Shown: positions 27,995-38,074 of the stretch, piece after piece
Position numbering within the stretch: position 1 is the stretch's first letter
Layout of the letters: each line of letters starts with the position of its first letter
DNA from: Agrobacterium cucumeris
GTDB lineage: Bacteria > Pseudomonadota > Alphaproteobacteria > Rhizobiales > Rhizobiaceae
NCBI RefSeq assembly: GCF_030036535.1
Contig: NZ_CP080388.1
Coordinates: 124,001 to 188,000, forward strand
Direction of reading: 5' to 3'
Length of the DNA stretch: 64,000 nucleotides
Made by a program: the position numbers and the translations under genes
Notes under the pieces: model-generated
What the model saw: only the letters and a program-made list of their open reading frames with translations
Database searches by the model: none
What the model was told of the DNA's origin: nothing

Positions 27995-28975
27995 CTAGTT
28001 TGCCTTGAAGCGGTCGAAGGCGGTGAGATGCTTGACCGGGGGATCGGCCTCCCAGCGGTAAATCTCGGTCCGCAGGAAATGCAGCTCCTCATCGAGCTTT
28101 TCTTCGGCCACTTCCACCCACCAGGCTTTGGGTCGGCCATCCGAACCGTCCGACCAACGATAGCCGCGCTTTTTCAGATGATCCTTCATGTCGAAGGGGC
28201 TGTTTTCCGCATAAATGCGAACCCGGGAGCGCTGGCTTGCCTGGTACAGTTCTGCGAAGGGCGCTTCGTCCTGTCCCGCACGGGCGTGACCCAGCACTTC
28301 CAGAAGCGCAAAACAATCATCGACGGCGCGATGGCCGTCGTGGAAATAACCGGATTGTCCGATGAGATAGGCAAGTTTGCTGCCCTCAAAACCCCGCGCC
28401 CGCCAGTCGATCTCGGAAACCGAACAGGCCCATGCCTTCTCGCGGAAAATCGGCGAGAAGGCCTCGCAGAACGGACGGTCAAAGCCGGCATTATGGGCGA
28501 TGATCAGATCCGCCCGGGCAACAAGCGCGCTCAGGCGGTCCATGTCGATCACCTGTCCGGCAACCATCTGGTCGGTAATCCCGGTCAGGCGCGTGATCTC
28601 TTCCGGGATAGTGACGCCAGGCTGCCGCAGGCCGCCATAGACGCCGGTAACATCGCCGATCGCGCCATGATCGTCGAATGTGAAGGCGATGACGCCGATC
28701 TCGATGATTTCGTCGGTTCGATGATTGAGGCCCGTGGTTTCGGTATCGAGGATAATGCCCTGACGGGGGAACTCCGGCCGCGGTCTGTCAACGACGGTAC
28801 GCGGCATGAGCCGGCGTGAAACACGGTAATTTCCGGTGGATTCAAGATATCCAGCAAGCGTCTCGTCATCCGCGACGTTCTTCTGCACCGTTTCGCGGCC
28901 GGCCGCTTTTCGCCCCCGTTCACCCTGGGGAAGCCGCGCTGCCACGGAACCGAAAAAATCCAACTGGGAGCTCAT
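27995..28975 (-). CDS. DnaQ-like 3'-5' exonuclease (DEDDh family)
   Basis: The 326-residue product has the three exonuclease motifs of the DEDDh superfamily: Asp77/Glu79 in LDTETTGLNH, Asp166 in IIAHNAGFDRPF, and His215 with Asp220 in HRAVDD. It is longer than the DnaQ epsilon core and has a C-terminal extension (about 235-326) with KKRGYRWSDGSDGRPKAWWV, a segment seen in DNA polymerase III epsilon-like proteins of Rhizobiales. It would trim 3' ends of DNA or RNA. ATG 28975 is chosen; ATG 28993 is an alternative. It appears as a single gene. Confidence 0.87.
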   Translation of the reverse strand: MSSQLDFFGSVAARLPQGERGRKAAGRETVQKNVADDETLAGYLESTGNYRVSRRLMPRTVVDRPRPEFPRQGIILDTETTGLNHRTDEIIEIGVIAFTFDDHGAIGDVTGVYGGLRQPGVTIPEEITRLTGITDQMVAGQVIDMDRLSALVARADLIIAHNAGFDRPFCEAFSPIFREKAWACSVSEIDWRARGFEGSKLAYLIGQSGYFHDGHRAVDDCFALLEVLGHARAGQDEAPFAELYQASQRSRVRIYAENSPFDMKDHLKKRGYRWSDGSDGRPKAWWVEVAEEKLDEELHFLRTEIYRWEADPPVKHLTAFDRFKAN

Positions 28976-29193
28976 TATGCGCCTGTCCGCCATATCCGGA
29001 AATCGTGATTTAAGTAATCCAGCATATGTGCATAGGCTCACGGTAACAACAGCGGTTGCTGTCATCCACAGAAACTGACCCACACAGGTTGCGCGATTAT
29101 CATCCGTGCCGGCTTTAACATGATTATTTAAGTTAAGTATTGAATTCGCATCTGCCACGGGGTATCGCCTGAAGTCCAATCTCCAGGTCGGTC

Positions 29194-29703
29194 ATGACGC
29201 AGCGCGACGACAAATTCCTTTCGGCATTCCTGAAAACCCAATCGGATATCAAGCGATATCTGACGCGGATGACGGGCTCGCGCGAGGATGCCGAGGATCT
29301 TGCCCATGAGGCATGGATCAAGCTGGCGAGAAACAGCTCGAATGCATCCGCAGCACCAGTGCCTTATCTCAAGCGCATCGCCAGGTCGCTGGCCATCGAT
29401 CACGGGCGGGGCCGCAGGCACCGCGCCACGACCGAGCAGATCGAGGATGCCCTTTCCATTCGCGACGAGCGCCCGGGTCCGGACCAGCAGGTAATCGACC
29501 GCGACCAGATCCGGCAGCTTATGCGGGTCATCGGTGAACTTCCTGACCGACAGAGAAAGATGCTGGTCGCGGCGCGGCTGGAATTTCGTCCCTATGCCGA
29601 GATCGCGGAAGAGTTCCATGTCTCCACCCGCACGGTGGAAATGGAGATCAATCGCGCCCTCAACTACTGCATCGAGAAAATGGGACATGAGCGGCGCAGA
29701 TAA
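29194..29703 (+). CDS. Second FecI-like ECF sigma factor
   Basis: The 169-residue protein has sigma region 2 (about residues 8-70: LTRMTGSREDAEDLAHEAWI, YLKRIARSLAIDHGRGRR) and region 4 (about 105-160: IGELPDRQRKMLVAARL, EIAEEFHVSTRTVEMEINRAL). It belongs to the iron-starvation/FecI type. It precedes a FecR gene by 86 bases and a large STN-TonB receptor, forming a second complete cell-surface signalling set. It differs clearly in sequence from the sigma factor at 9560. The upstream 218 bases are AT-rich and probably hold its promoter. Confidence 0.9.
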   Translation: MTQRDDKFLSAFLKTQSDIKRYLTRMTGSREDAEDLAHEAWIKLARNSSNASAAPVPYLKRIARSLAIDHGRGRRHRATTEQIEDALSIRDERPGPDQQVIDRDQIRQLMRVIGELPDRQRKMLVAARLEFRPYAEIAEEFHVSTRTVEMEINRALNYCIEKMGHERRR

Positions 29704-29789
29704 TTTTCGGATTTACCGTTTGTGATCGTTAGAGCTAATGAGGTTCATGTGAAATTCCGGCATCCAGACGGTTTTTTGATAGGGGTTGC

Positions 29790-30716
29790 GTGTTGAACGA
29801 AGGATCCGATGCGCTCAGAAGAAAGGCCACGACCTTTATCGTCAGGCTGCGCTCCGGCGCGGCCACGGTTGAGGATACGGAGGCGCTCCGCCACTGGCGC
29901 AGCCTCAGCGCCGATCACGAACGCGCCTTCGTCGAGGCGTCGGCGCTCTGGCGCGATCTTGGCCCCGCCCTGGAAGCGCAGGCGCAGACCCGCGTCAAAG
30001 CCACATCCAGACGATCCTTTCTGGTGGGCGGCAGCCTTGCCGCCGGCATTGCCGGCATTGCCGTCGCGCTGCCGGAACTCGGTTACCTGCCCTCCATCGG
30101 CGCAATGCTTGCGGATTTTTCAACTGGTGTCGGCGAGCAGCAGAATGTCAGCCTGCCGGATGGATCGACCGCTTTTCTCGATGGCGGCTCCGCTCTGTCG
30201 CTGGAACGCGGCGAACGGCAATTCGATCTCACGGCAGGTGCTGCGGTCTTCACCGTCCAGCAGGTGGCGAATATTCCTTTTGTGGTCAAAGCCGGCAATG
30301 GCCGCGTGCAGGCCTCCGGCGGCGCCTTCAGCGTCACCCATAATGCCAGCGGCGTAACCGTGGAATGCCTGTCCGGCCCGCTCAGCGTCCACTGTCTCGG
30401 CGATGCGCAGCTGCTTCCCGGAGAGGCAATCGTCTATTCGGACGCTGGCCTTGGGGAAAAATCCGCGATCGACCTCGAGACGGCATCGGCTTGGCGTGAA
30501 GGCATGCTGGTCTTCAACAACCGTCCGCTGGAAGACATCGTCGCGAGCCTGAACCGCCACCGGCGCGGCAGGATCATCATCACCCGTCAAAGCCTACGCT
30601 CCCTGCACGTCTCGGGCGTCTTTCAGCTCAACCGGCCGCAGGACATTATCGCCCATCTTGAAGAAACCCTGCATCTTCATGCGGTCGGCGCAGGCGGAAT
30701 CCTGCTGCTTGTCTGA
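29790..30716 (+). CDS. Second FecR-family sensor / anti-sigma regulator
   Basis: The 308-residue protein has a cytoplasmic N-terminal domain (AEDTEALRHWRSLSADHERAF-like, here VEDTEALRHWRSLSADHERA), a transmembrane segment near residues 72-92 (FLVGGSLAAGIAGIAVALPE), a FecR domain (VSLPDGSTAFLDGGSALSLE) and a C-terminal STN-like region (FNNRPLEDIVASLNRHRRG, HVSGVFQLNRPQDIIAHLEE). It should bind the sigma factor at 29194 and report occupancy of the receptor at 30846. GTG 29790 has AGGGG 5 bases upstream; TTG 29793 is an alternative. Confidence 0.9.
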   Translation: MLNEGSDALRRKATTFIVRLRSGAATVEDTEALRHWRSLSADHERAFVEASALWRDLGPALEAQAQTRVKATSRRSFLVGGSLAAGIAGIAVALPELGYLPSIGAMLADFSTGVGEQQNVSLPDGSTAFLDGGSALSLERGERQFDLTAGAAVFTVQQVANIPFVVKAGNGRVQASGGAFSVTHNASGVTVECLSGPLSVHCLGDAQLLPGEAIVYSDAGLGEKSAIDLETASAWREGMLVFNNRPLEDIVASLNRHRRGRIIITRQSLRSLHVSGVFQLNRPQDIIAHLEETLHLHAVGAGGILLLV

Positions 30717-30845
30717 AGCCTCTCGAACCGGAGACAGCGCTGGATTCCGGACGATCCGAAAATATTACAAAAAAACTCCACAAATCTTTTCGGGTTCATG
30801 CGCCTCGGTCGTCTTCCCTATCAGAGGCCGCAGCAAGGCGGCGAA

Positions 30846-33800
30846 ATGGAAGGGAATACGGGGATGACTTTATTGGCGACGGGACATAAATCCGGTGGTC
30901 GCGAACGGCGTTTGAGGCTTGCAGCATTCTGCGCATCACTGGCCTGCTCCGTATCCTTATATGCCCATACCCAGGCAGTTGCGCAGGAGCTGCGCCAGTT
31001 TTCCATTCCCGCCGGGTCCCTCGATGTGGCGCTGACGCGCTTTGGCGCTGCAAGCGGTATCCAGATTTTCTACGACGCATCGCTGACACGCGGGCTCAAG
31101 ACCTCCGGCGCGGCCGGCTCCCTGCCGCCGCGGGAAGCACTCGGCAAGCTGCTTGACGGCACCGGCCTCAGCTTCCGCTTCACCGCGCCCGATCGCGTGA
31201 CGGTTTCCAACGCCTCACAGGCACCGGAAGCAACCTCTGCGGATGGCTCGCTCGTTCTCGAAACAATCACCGTCACCGGCAAGTCAGGACGATATGGCAG
31301 CCCGGACGCACCTTATAGCAACGATGCCCCGACCGCCTTCATTTCGGGCGAGGATATCGAGCGCTTCCGCGGCTCAAGCCCGGCCGACATGTTTCGTGGC
31401 ACGGCCGGCGTCATGTCCGGCGAAGCGCGAAACGGCGCCGGTGCCATCGACGTCAACATTCGCGGCATGCAGGGAATGGGCCGCGTCGCCACGACGGTCG
31501 ACGGCGCTGAAAATTCCGTGACGGTCTATCAGGGGTACCAGGGCGTCTCGAACCGCACCTATGTCGATCCCGATTTCATCGCCGGTGTCGACATTACCAA
31601 GGGAGCCGATGCCGCTTCCTTCGGCAATGCCGGATCGGTGGCGATGCGAACGGTCGGCGCCGACGACATCGTCAAGCCGGGCGAGAAATGGGGGCTGAAG
31701 GTCAAGGGCGGCTTCGGCACCAATTCATCAAGCCCGACGGAAGGCGCATTGAGCGGCTACAGCTACCAGTCTGGCGCAGGCACCGCGACCCCGTCTGCCG
31801 ATGGCATGGACAGACCCGCCTTCCTCAAGCCGACGACCGGTTCCGGCAGCGTCATCGGCGCTTACAAGGGCGAGGATATCGATGTCGTCGCCGGATATGC
31901 GCATCGCCGTCAGGGCAATTATCACGCCGGCAGCCATGGTCCTGTCGCGTCCCCGAAAAACATCGGCGACACGAAATATTGGGGCGGCACTCTGCCCAAC
32001 ACGATGATCAATGAAGGTCTGGCCAACTATCGCGGCGGCGAGGAAATCCTCAATACCGAGCTGGAAACGCAATCGCTTCTGGCGAAGGTCACGGCGCGTC
32101 TGTCAGACGACCAGACATTCCAGATCGGTTACATGGGATACAGAAGCGAGGCCGGAGACAGGCTTGCCTCGCGGCTGACCTCGAATACCGGACAGGCGCA
32201 GCAGCAGGAACAGACCGTCAGCACCAGCCTCGACACATTTACCGCCAGATATAACTGGAACCCCGAAGACAACGACCTCATCGACTTCAAGTCGAATTTC
32301 TATTTCAACCATCTTGAAGTCCGCAACCCCGTGCGCGGCGGGCGTGGCCTGACACCGGAGAAGATCGGCCTGCCATCAGGCTTCCGGGTCGGCACCGATA
32401 CCAATATGTGGGGAGCGGAGATTACCAATCGCTCGCAGTTCAGCCTGGATTACGGCGATTTCGACCTGAATTACGGATTTTCCTACCGCGCCGAAGACAC
32501 CAATGGTAGCAACCACACCGCCGTACTGGAGGGCTGGCTGACCCCGCGCGACGCCATTCGCCATGAAGGTGCAGCCTTTGCCAAGGCAGCTTACAAGCCG
32601 GTTGACTGGCTTACCCTTAATGGCGGCCTGCGATATTCCCATTATTGGGTTGAAGACCGATTTGATCCCTATGAGCGTTACCAGGCGCGGGACAAGCCGG
32701 TTGACCTGAAAGTGGATGATGGCGGGTTCAGCCCATCTGCCGGAGTGACGCTGGAACCGTTCGACAACACCCAGTTCTACGTCAATTATTCGAATACGCT
32801 GCGCTCGCCATCCATCATTGAATCCGTCTCGGCCTTCAACAGCGTCATCGCGAATGCCGGGGTCCTGCCGGAGCGCTCCAGCAACTGGGAAATCGGCACC
32901 AACATCATTCGCGACGGCATCTTCTCCGACGATGATACCGCCATGATCAAGTTCGGTTATTTCAACTGGGATGTGAAGAACTACATCTCGCGCACCGTCG
33001 TGACCGAACCGCAGCTGACGCTGAATATCGGCAATATTCCGCGCGCCAAATTTTCCGGTCTCGAAGTTTCCGGCCGTTACACCAATGGCGGATTTTCGGC
33101 CGATCTTTCCGCCAACTACTTCCTGAATGTCGAATATTGCCGAACGACCCAGACCTGCGACAGTAAATCTCTCTATGGCGACTATGCGACGAACCATGTT
33201 CAGCCGGAATATACGGTCGACCTGACGCTTTCGCAGAAATTCCTCGAGGACCGGCTGACGGTCGGCGGCCGCGTCTCCTATGTCGGCCCGCGCGCCATCG
33301 GCCACGGCGACGTCACCGCGCAGGGCGCGTCGCAATTCATCGCACTTGTCGACTGGGAGCCCTATACGCTGGTCGATCTGTTTACCGAATACAAGATCAA
33401 CGACAATATGACGGCGAGCCTGCGGGTGGAGAACCTGTTCGACCGCTTTTATGTCGATCCGCTCGGCCTCGTCACGCAGCCCGGTCCCGGCCGCACGATC
33501 TATGCGAGCCTTACCGCGACGATCGGCGGCGGCGAGGCCCTGCCCGGCCTTTCCCCCTTCAGCAGCCCGACGGACTCATCCTTCGTGCGTGACTGGACCG
33601 GCTTCCATGTGGGTGCCCATGCCGGCGGCGATTTCCTGAATTTTGCCGGAAATACGACCTCGCTGGATGGCACATTCAACGATGCGGCCGCACGGGAATC
33701 GGCCGATTTCAACCTGCGGGGCGGCGCGTTTGGACTGCAGGCCGGTTATGACCGGCAGCTGGAAAACGGCTTTGTCGTCGGCGTCGAGGCCGATTACACC

Positions 33801-34451
33801 AAGACCTATCTTCGTGGCCTCGAAAAGTTCGGTTCCACCGATCCGGTGCTGGCAAAGAGCGGCCACGTGGACGCAACGACCAGCTACGATATCGACTGGA
33901 CGGCCGGTCTGCGGGCGAAGCTCGGTTATGCCGTGAATGACAGGCTGCTCGTTTACTCCACCGCCGGCCTGGCGCTGGCGAAAGAAACCCAGTGGCGCGA
34001 CCAGTATATTTCAGACGGCGCGAGCGCGACCAATCCTCTCGGCTCTGAAACGACGGCATTCTTCGTGGAGAAGGCTTCCGGAACACGTGCCGGCTTCACC
34101 GTCGGCCTCGGTGCGGAATATGCGCTGAACGACAACTGGTCGATCCGTGCGGATTACAGCTACAGCCATTTCCGCGCCAAACCGTTCAAGTTCAAGAACG
34201 CCCGCGCCGGCACCGGCAAGGATTATCGCACCAGTGAGCAGACGGGCACGGAGATGATCGATCCCGGCTTGAAGAATGATCCGAACATGGCCTGGCTCTG
34301 CGATTCCATGCCGGAAGTCTGCGAGCCCTATGAATCCCCGATCTACGAATATGTAGACCATGCCGGGACGTCCGGAATTGCAAACGGTCGCAATGCCTCG
34401 AACTCGTTGAACCTGCATGCCATCAAGGTCGGGCTGAACTATCGCTTCTGA
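30846..34451 (+). CDS. STN-TonB-dependent receptor fused to a C-terminal OmpA/Omp25-like beta-barrel
   Basis: The 1201-residue protein starts with a signal peptide (about 1-47). An STN domain (about 48-105, LRQFSIPAGSLDVALTRFG) and a plug domain follow, then a large barrel of the haemoglobin/transferrin receptor type (GADAASFGNAGSVAMRT, GVTLEPFDNTQFYVNYSNTL) that ends near residue 894 with GRTIYASLTATIG. After a short linker, residues about 912-1201 form a second small barrel of the porin/Omp25 family: WTGFHVGAHAGGDF, GLQAGYDRQLENGFVVGVEA and a terminal VGLNYRF. Two barrels in one chain are unusual. Both ATG 30846 and ATG 30864 have plausible ribosome binding sites. Its partners are the FecI/FecR genes just upstream; the ligand (haem or siderophore) is unknown. 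Confidence 0.88.
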   Translation: MEGNTGMTLLATGHKSGGRERRLRLAAFCASLACSVSLYAHTQAVAQELRQFSIPAGSLDVALTRFGAASGIQIFYDASLTRGLKTSGAAGSLPPREALGKLLDGTGLSFRFTAPDRVTVSNASQAPEATSADGSLVLETITVTGKSGRYGSPDAPYSNDAPTAFISGEDIERFRGSSPADMFRGTAGVMSGEARNGAGAIDVNIRGMQGMGRVATTVDGAENSVTVYQGYQGVSNRTYVDPDFIAGVDITKGADAASFGNAGSVAMRTVGADDIVKPGEKWGLKVKGGFGTNSSSPTEGALSGYSYQSGAGTATPSADGMDRPAFLKPTTGSGSVIGAYKGEDIDVVAGYAHRRQGNYHAGSHGPVASPKNIGDTKYWGGTLPNTMINEGLANYRGGEEILNTELETQSLLAKVTARLSDDQTFQIGYMGYRSEAGDRLASRLTSNTGQAQQQEQTVSTSLDTFTARYNWNPEDNDLIDFKSNFYFNHLEVRNPVRGGRGLTPEKIGLPSGFRVGTDTNMWGAEITNRSQFSLDYGDFDLNYGFSYRAEDTNGSNHTAVLEGWLTPRDAIRHEGAAFAKAAYKPVDWLTLNGGLRYSHYWVEDRFDPYERYQARDKPVDLKVDDGGFSPSAGVTLEPFDNTQFYVNYSNTLRSPSIIESVSAFNSVIANAGVLPERSSNWEIGTNIIRDGIFSDDDTAMIKFGYFNWDVKNYISRTVVTEPQLTLNIGNIPRAKFSGLEVSGRYTNGGFSADLSANYFLNVEYCRTTQTCDSKSLYGDYATNHVQPEYTVDLTLSQKFLEDRLTVGGRVSYVGPRAIGHGDVTAQGASQFIALVDWEPYTLVDLFTEYKINDNMTASLRVENLFDRFYVDPLGLVTQPGPGRTIYASLTATIGGGEALPGLSPFSSPTDSSFVRDWTGFHVGAHAGGDFLNFAGNTTSLDGTFNDAAARESADFNLRGGAFGLQAGYDRQLENGFVVGVEADYTKTYLRGLEKFGSTDPVLAKSGHVDATTSYDIDWTAGLRAKLGYAVNDRLLVYSTAGLALAKETQWRDQYISDGASATNPLGSETTAFFVEKASGTRAGFTVGLGAEYALNDNWSIRADYSYSHFRAKPFKFKNARAGTGKDYRTSEQTGTEMIDPGLKNDPNMAWLCDSMPEVCEPYESPIYEYVDHAGTSGIANGRNASNSLNLHAIKVGLNYRF

Positions 34452-34472
34452 GGAAACTTTCCGCAAACTTTC

Positions 34473-34501
34473 GAGCCGTGCGCCTACCTGGCGCGCGGCT
34501 C
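34473..34501. terminator. Strong hairpin between convergent genes
   Basis: GAGCCGTGCGCC (34473-34484) pairs with GGCGCGCGGCTC (34490-34501), 12 bp with one G-T wobble and a 5-base loop. It lies between the receptor stop and the end of the convergent lipoprotein gene and may serve both strands. No T-tract is seen. Confidence 0.55.
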
Positions 34502-34519
34502 ACCGAAACATGAGATTGC

Positions 34520-34933
34520 TCACGAAACCGGACGATTGAGAATGGTTTCGCAACTCGCCGGATTGCCGATGATCTCGCTGGTCTTGATGATGGAGCCGGC
34601 ATCTGCCGTGATCTTGATGATGCAATCGCGGCGGTGTTCCTTGATTTTCATGCCCTCGGTCTGCGTCATCTGGGTCTGTCCATCCACGGACTTGTATTCA
34701 CGCCGATTGCTCAGCCCGGCGTAGGTCTCCACATCAACCTTCAGCCAGTAGGATTCGGTTGCGCCCTTTTCGATAACCACCTTGTTGGGGCGGCCAAGCC
34801 TGGCAATGGCCGCATCCCGCGGCTGCCCCACAAAGGCTGCGACCGTGCGGGAAATATCGGTTTCTCCGGTTGAAGTGCAGGCGGTGACAATCATCAGCGC
34901 AGCCGCCAGACATCCGGTTTCAAGCCATCTCAT
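34520..34933 (-). CDS. Small lipoprotein of unknown function
   Basis: The 137-residue precursor has a lipoprotein signal peptide ending in the lipobox VTAC (MRWLETGCLAAALMIVTAC), so the mature protein should be anchored by its N-terminal cysteine. The rest has an SmpA/OmlA-like start (FVGQPRDAAIARLGRPNKVV) followed by short beta strands and two cysteines (DCIIKI, ASCETIL). ATG 34933 has GAGGGG upstream. The function is unknown; it stands in the same direction as the lytic transglycosylase gene upstream, about 148 bases away. Confidence 0.75.
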   Translation of the reverse strand: MRWLETGCLAAALMIVTACTSTGETDISRTVAAFVGQPRDAAIARLGRPNKVVIEKGATESYWLKVDVETYAGLSNRREYKSVDGQTQMTQTEGMKIKEHRRDCIIKITADAGSIIKTSEIIGNPASCETILNRPVS

Positions 34934-35081
34934 TTTCAATCATCCCCTCGCAAAATATCGCCAGCCGCATAGGTCGCCGACTGCCGTTGCGGCGCAAATC
35001 TAGGGTCAACGATTTCATGCTGAAAGGAGGGCGGACCGAAATCGCGATCAACTTGTTATGATCGACGAGCGTCAGGCGTCT

Positions 35082-36044
35082 CTATCTGTTGCGGAACACG
35101 GTGCAGGGGACGCCGGCCTGCCGGATTTCTCCGCAGAGCCTGTTGGCTTCGGCGCGGGTCTCACGGCCTATGCGGGCGGCATAACGTGGGCGCGAGCCGA
35201 AATTCCCACCTCTTTGCCTGACGATGAGGGCACGTTCCGCATTGAGGGGTTCCGACAATCCGCCAATCGCGCGGGTAAACAGCCGGTTCGCCACCGCCGG
35301 ATTGTAATGCGCCGCAAGCTGCACACCCCAGGGCGCCCAGTCGGCCGAGGAGATGAGAACGGGATCGTTCATGGTGCGGGTGTCGGCGAGACGCAGGCAG
35401 GCATCAAGGAAGGACCGGCCGTCATCCAGCGCCGGGGCGGCCTTTTCCGGCGGATTGTCTTTCCAGTTCTCGACAGGATATCCGGTGATGGCAAACACGT
35501 AATCGCGGGTTTCCATTGGCAGGCGGCCGGTGGCGATGAATGTCCGCAACCCCGCCTCGCCGGCATTATAGGCCGCAGCGGCAAGACCGAAATTGCCGAA
35601 TTGACCATTCAGCTCGGAGAGATAACGCGACGACGCCTCAAGCGCGGCAATGATGTTGAAGCTATCCTCGAGACCACGCAGCCTTGCCGTTCCGGGCATG
35701 AACTGGGCGATACCCTCGGCCCCTTTCGGGCTGACCGCATCGGCGCGGAACAGGCTTTCGCGCCAGATCAGCCGGGCGAAATAATCCGGCGGCACGGCGT
35801 AACGTCCGGCCAGCACCTCGATGGCATGACACAGATCGCTATTGTAGCTGCCGACCCGAATGCAGAGTTCCGGCGCAACGGCATGGCTATAGGCGCAGGC
35901 GTTTTTCCCCTCCGCCGGCTGTTCAGCCCGGGCAGCACCGCCCGCTGTCACCAGCAGGCAGAAGACCAGAGCGACACGGCCTGTCCATATCCCTGCCCAT
36001 ATACCTGCCAAGCAAACGACCCCACACTTCCAGACGCAAAGCAC
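35082..36044 (-). CDS. Lytic transglycosylase (SLT domain), exported
   Basis: The 320-residue protein has an N-terminal hydrophobic signal segment (ending near GGAARA). Residues about 80-190 form an SLT/GEWL domain: the catalytic Glu in LIWRESLFRADAVSPKGAEG, the motif IAQFMPGTARLRGL, and AAAYNAGEAGLRTF. It cleaves peptidoglycan between MurNAc and GlcNAc in the periplasm. The C-terminal part (about 240-320) ends in a SPOR-like region with RAEANRLCGEIRQAGVPC. The GTG start at 36044 is uncertain because the following 20 residues are unusually rich in Trp and Cys; a later start is possible. No type IV secretion genes are near. Confidence 0.85.
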   Translation of the reverse strand: MLCVWKCGVVCLAGIWAGIWTGRVALVFCLLVTAGGAARAEQPAEGKNACAYSHAVAPELCIRVGSYNSDLCHAIEVLAGRYAVPPDYFARLIWRESLFRADAVSPKGAEGIAQFMPGTARLRGLEDSFNIIAALEASSRYLSELNGQFGNFGLAAAAYNAGEAGLRTFIATGRLPMETRDYVFAITGYPVENWKDNPPEKAAPALDDGRSFLDACLRLADTRTMNDPVLISSADWAPWGVQLAAHYNPAVANRLFTRAIGGLSEPLNAERALIVRQRGGNFGSRPRYAARIGRETRAEANRLCGEIRQAGVPCTVFRNR

Positions 36045-36222
36045 CGATTATCGGGCAATCGCGAAAATATGCCCCGACCTTCGGTCCTGTTCAATGGTCG
36101 TTTCGGTTTCGCGCTGCCGATGCGCATCCGCGCTATCAAAAGGCTCGGCGTAAAACATCCAGCCGACCCGATTGCCGGGCCGGCTGGACGCTCTGCTTTT
36201 ACCCGCTCTCACGAGAAACCGT

Positions 36223-38007
36223 CTAGAACTCCTGCCATTCATCGTGATTGACGGCAACCGCAGCAGAACCACGCGTCGCAACGGGCCGGGATACCGGGTG
36301 GCGCGATTGAGCCGGCGCCGGTCGTACCTCCGGGCTGCTGCGCAGGGAGGATGCCGGACGCGGCGCCTCATCGAACCTGAATTGCCCCAGAAGTTCGAAC
36401 AGGGCGGCGGCTTCGCGGGCAAGGCTGTGGCTGGCGGCAGTCTGCTCCTCCACCATCGCAGCGTTTTGCTGTGTGCCCTGATCGACCGTATTGACCGCCT
36501 GATTGATTTCGGCAAGTGCGGTGGACTGCTCACGGGCCGCTTCGACAATCGCCACGACATTGCTGTTGATATCACGAACCTGCGCCGCGATTTCCTGCAG
36601 CGCCGATCCCGCCTTGGTAACCAGGCCGACGCCGTTTTCCACCTGCGAACCGGACGCGTTGATCAGGCTCTTGATTTCCTTTGCAGCGGTTGCCGAGCGC
36701 TGCGCCAGCTCGCGCACTTCCTGCGCGACGACTGCAAAACCCTTGCCCGCCTCACCCGCACGCGCCGCTTCCACGCCGGCATTCAGCGCAAGCAGATTGG
36801 TCTGGAAGGCGATCTCGTCGATCACGCCGATAATGTTGGAAATCTCGCGCGATGATTTTTCGATCTGATCCATGGCGCCGATCGCATCGCGCACCACCTG
36901 GCCCGAATGTTCGGCATGGTCGCGGGCCCGGGCCACGATCGTGCCGGCCTCTTCGGCCCGGCGGCTGGAATCGTTGACCGCAGTGGTGATCTCCTCCAGC
37001 GCCGCGGCAGTCTCCTCGATGGAGGCGGCCTGCTGTTCCGTGCGTTTGGCAAGATCATCGGCAGCGGAGCGTATCTCGTTGGAGCCCGAGGAAATCGCGC
37101 CGGCATTTTCAGATACCAGCGTCATCGCTCTCTTCAGCTTTTCCGAGGCCGCGTTGAAATCCGTCCGCAATCTCTCAAGCGAGGGGATGAACGGCTTGTC
37201 GATACTCTGCGACAGGTCGCCATCAGCCAGGTCCGTGAGACATTGGGCGAGCTTTTCGACATTTTCGACACGACCGGTCACGTCGGTCGCAAATTTGACG
37301 ACCTTGAACACCTTGCCGTTCAGATCGAAGATCGGATTATACGAGGCCTGAATGAAGACCTTGCGGCCGCCCTTGCCGAGCCGCATGAATTCATCCGCCA
37401 CGAGATCACCGCCCGCGAGCCTTTCCCAGAACTGCTTGTAATGCGCCGACTGCGTATAGGCCGGTTCGCAGAACATCGAATGATGCCGGCCCTGAACCTC
37501 CGACAGTGAGTAACCCAGTGCCGCCAGAAAATTCTCGTTGGCGGTCAGGACATCGCCACCAGGTGAAAACTCGATGATGGCCTGCGCCCGCGACAGGGCG
37601 TCGATCTTGCCCGCATCTTCCGCCGCCTTCAGCTTGCGCCCGGTGATGTCAGTGGCGATCTTGATCACCTTCACCGGCTTGCCGCGGCGAAACACCGGAT
37701 TATAGGAGGCTTCTATCCAGACCTCCCTGCCGCCCTTGCCGATGCGCTTATATTGCTGCTGATCGAACTGACCGGCGGAAAGTTTTGCCCAGAAGCTCTT
37801 GTAGTCCTGCGAAGCCACGACGGCCGGCTCGACGAACATGCTGTGATGCCTGCCGATGATTTCCGCAAGCTCGTAACCGAGCGCACGACAGAAATTCTCG
37901 TTGGCGGCAAGAATTTTCCCGGAAAGGTCAAACTCTATAATGGCCTGGGATTTGGAAAGCGCGGCAAGAACCGCGAAAGCATTGGCACCACGATCAAGAA
38001 AACTCAC
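36223..38007 (-). CDS. Cytoplasmic methyl-accepting chemotaxis protein with two PAS domains
   Basis: The 594-residue chemoreceptor lacks transmembrane segments. Two PAS-PAC units are present (about residues 10-125 and 130-250), both with the pattern AIIEF, NENF, ALGY and GRHHSMF. They resemble Aer/BdlA-type haem or flavin sensors. A signalling domain follows (about 290-545) with the hairpin tip [37 protein letters not shown]. The C-terminus is EWQEF, which fits the xWxxF pentapeptide that docks CheR/CheB. GTG 38007 has GGAGG 7 bases upstream and is preferred to TTG 38013. It is not beside a che operon. Confidence 0.92.
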   Translation of the reverse strand: MSFLDRGANAFAVLAALSKSQAIIEFDLSGKILAANENFCRALGYELAEIIGRHHSMFVEPAVVASQDYKSFWAKLSAGQFDQQQYKRIGKGGREVWIEASYNPVFRRGKPVKVIKIATDITGRKLKAAEDAGKIDALSRAQAIIEFSPGGDVLTANENFLAALGYSLSEVQGRHHSMFCEPAYTQSAHYKQFWERLAGGDLVADEFMRLGKGGRKVFIQASYNPIFDLNGKVFKVVKFATDVTGRVENVEKLAQCLTDLADGDLSQSIDKPFIPSLERLRTDFNAASEKLKRAMTLVSENAGAISSGSNEIRSAADDLAKRTEQQAASIEETAAALEEITTAVNDSSRRAEEAGTIVARARDHAEHSGQVVRDAIGAMDQIEKSSREISNIIGVIDEIAFQTNLLALNAGVEAARAGEAGKGFAVVAQEVRELAQRSATAAKEIKSLINASGSQVENGVGLVTKAGSALQEIAAQVRDINSNVVAIVEAAREQSTALAEINQAVNTVDQGTQQNAAMVEEQTAASHSLAREAAALFELLGQFRFDEAPRPASSLRSSPEVRPAPAQSRHPVSRPVATRGSAAVAVNHDEWQEF

Positions 38008-38074
38008 GCGCAATCCTCCGATGGCAGATTAATGATTTCCGTTGAAAATCATTCAATAATATTACTGTTACATT

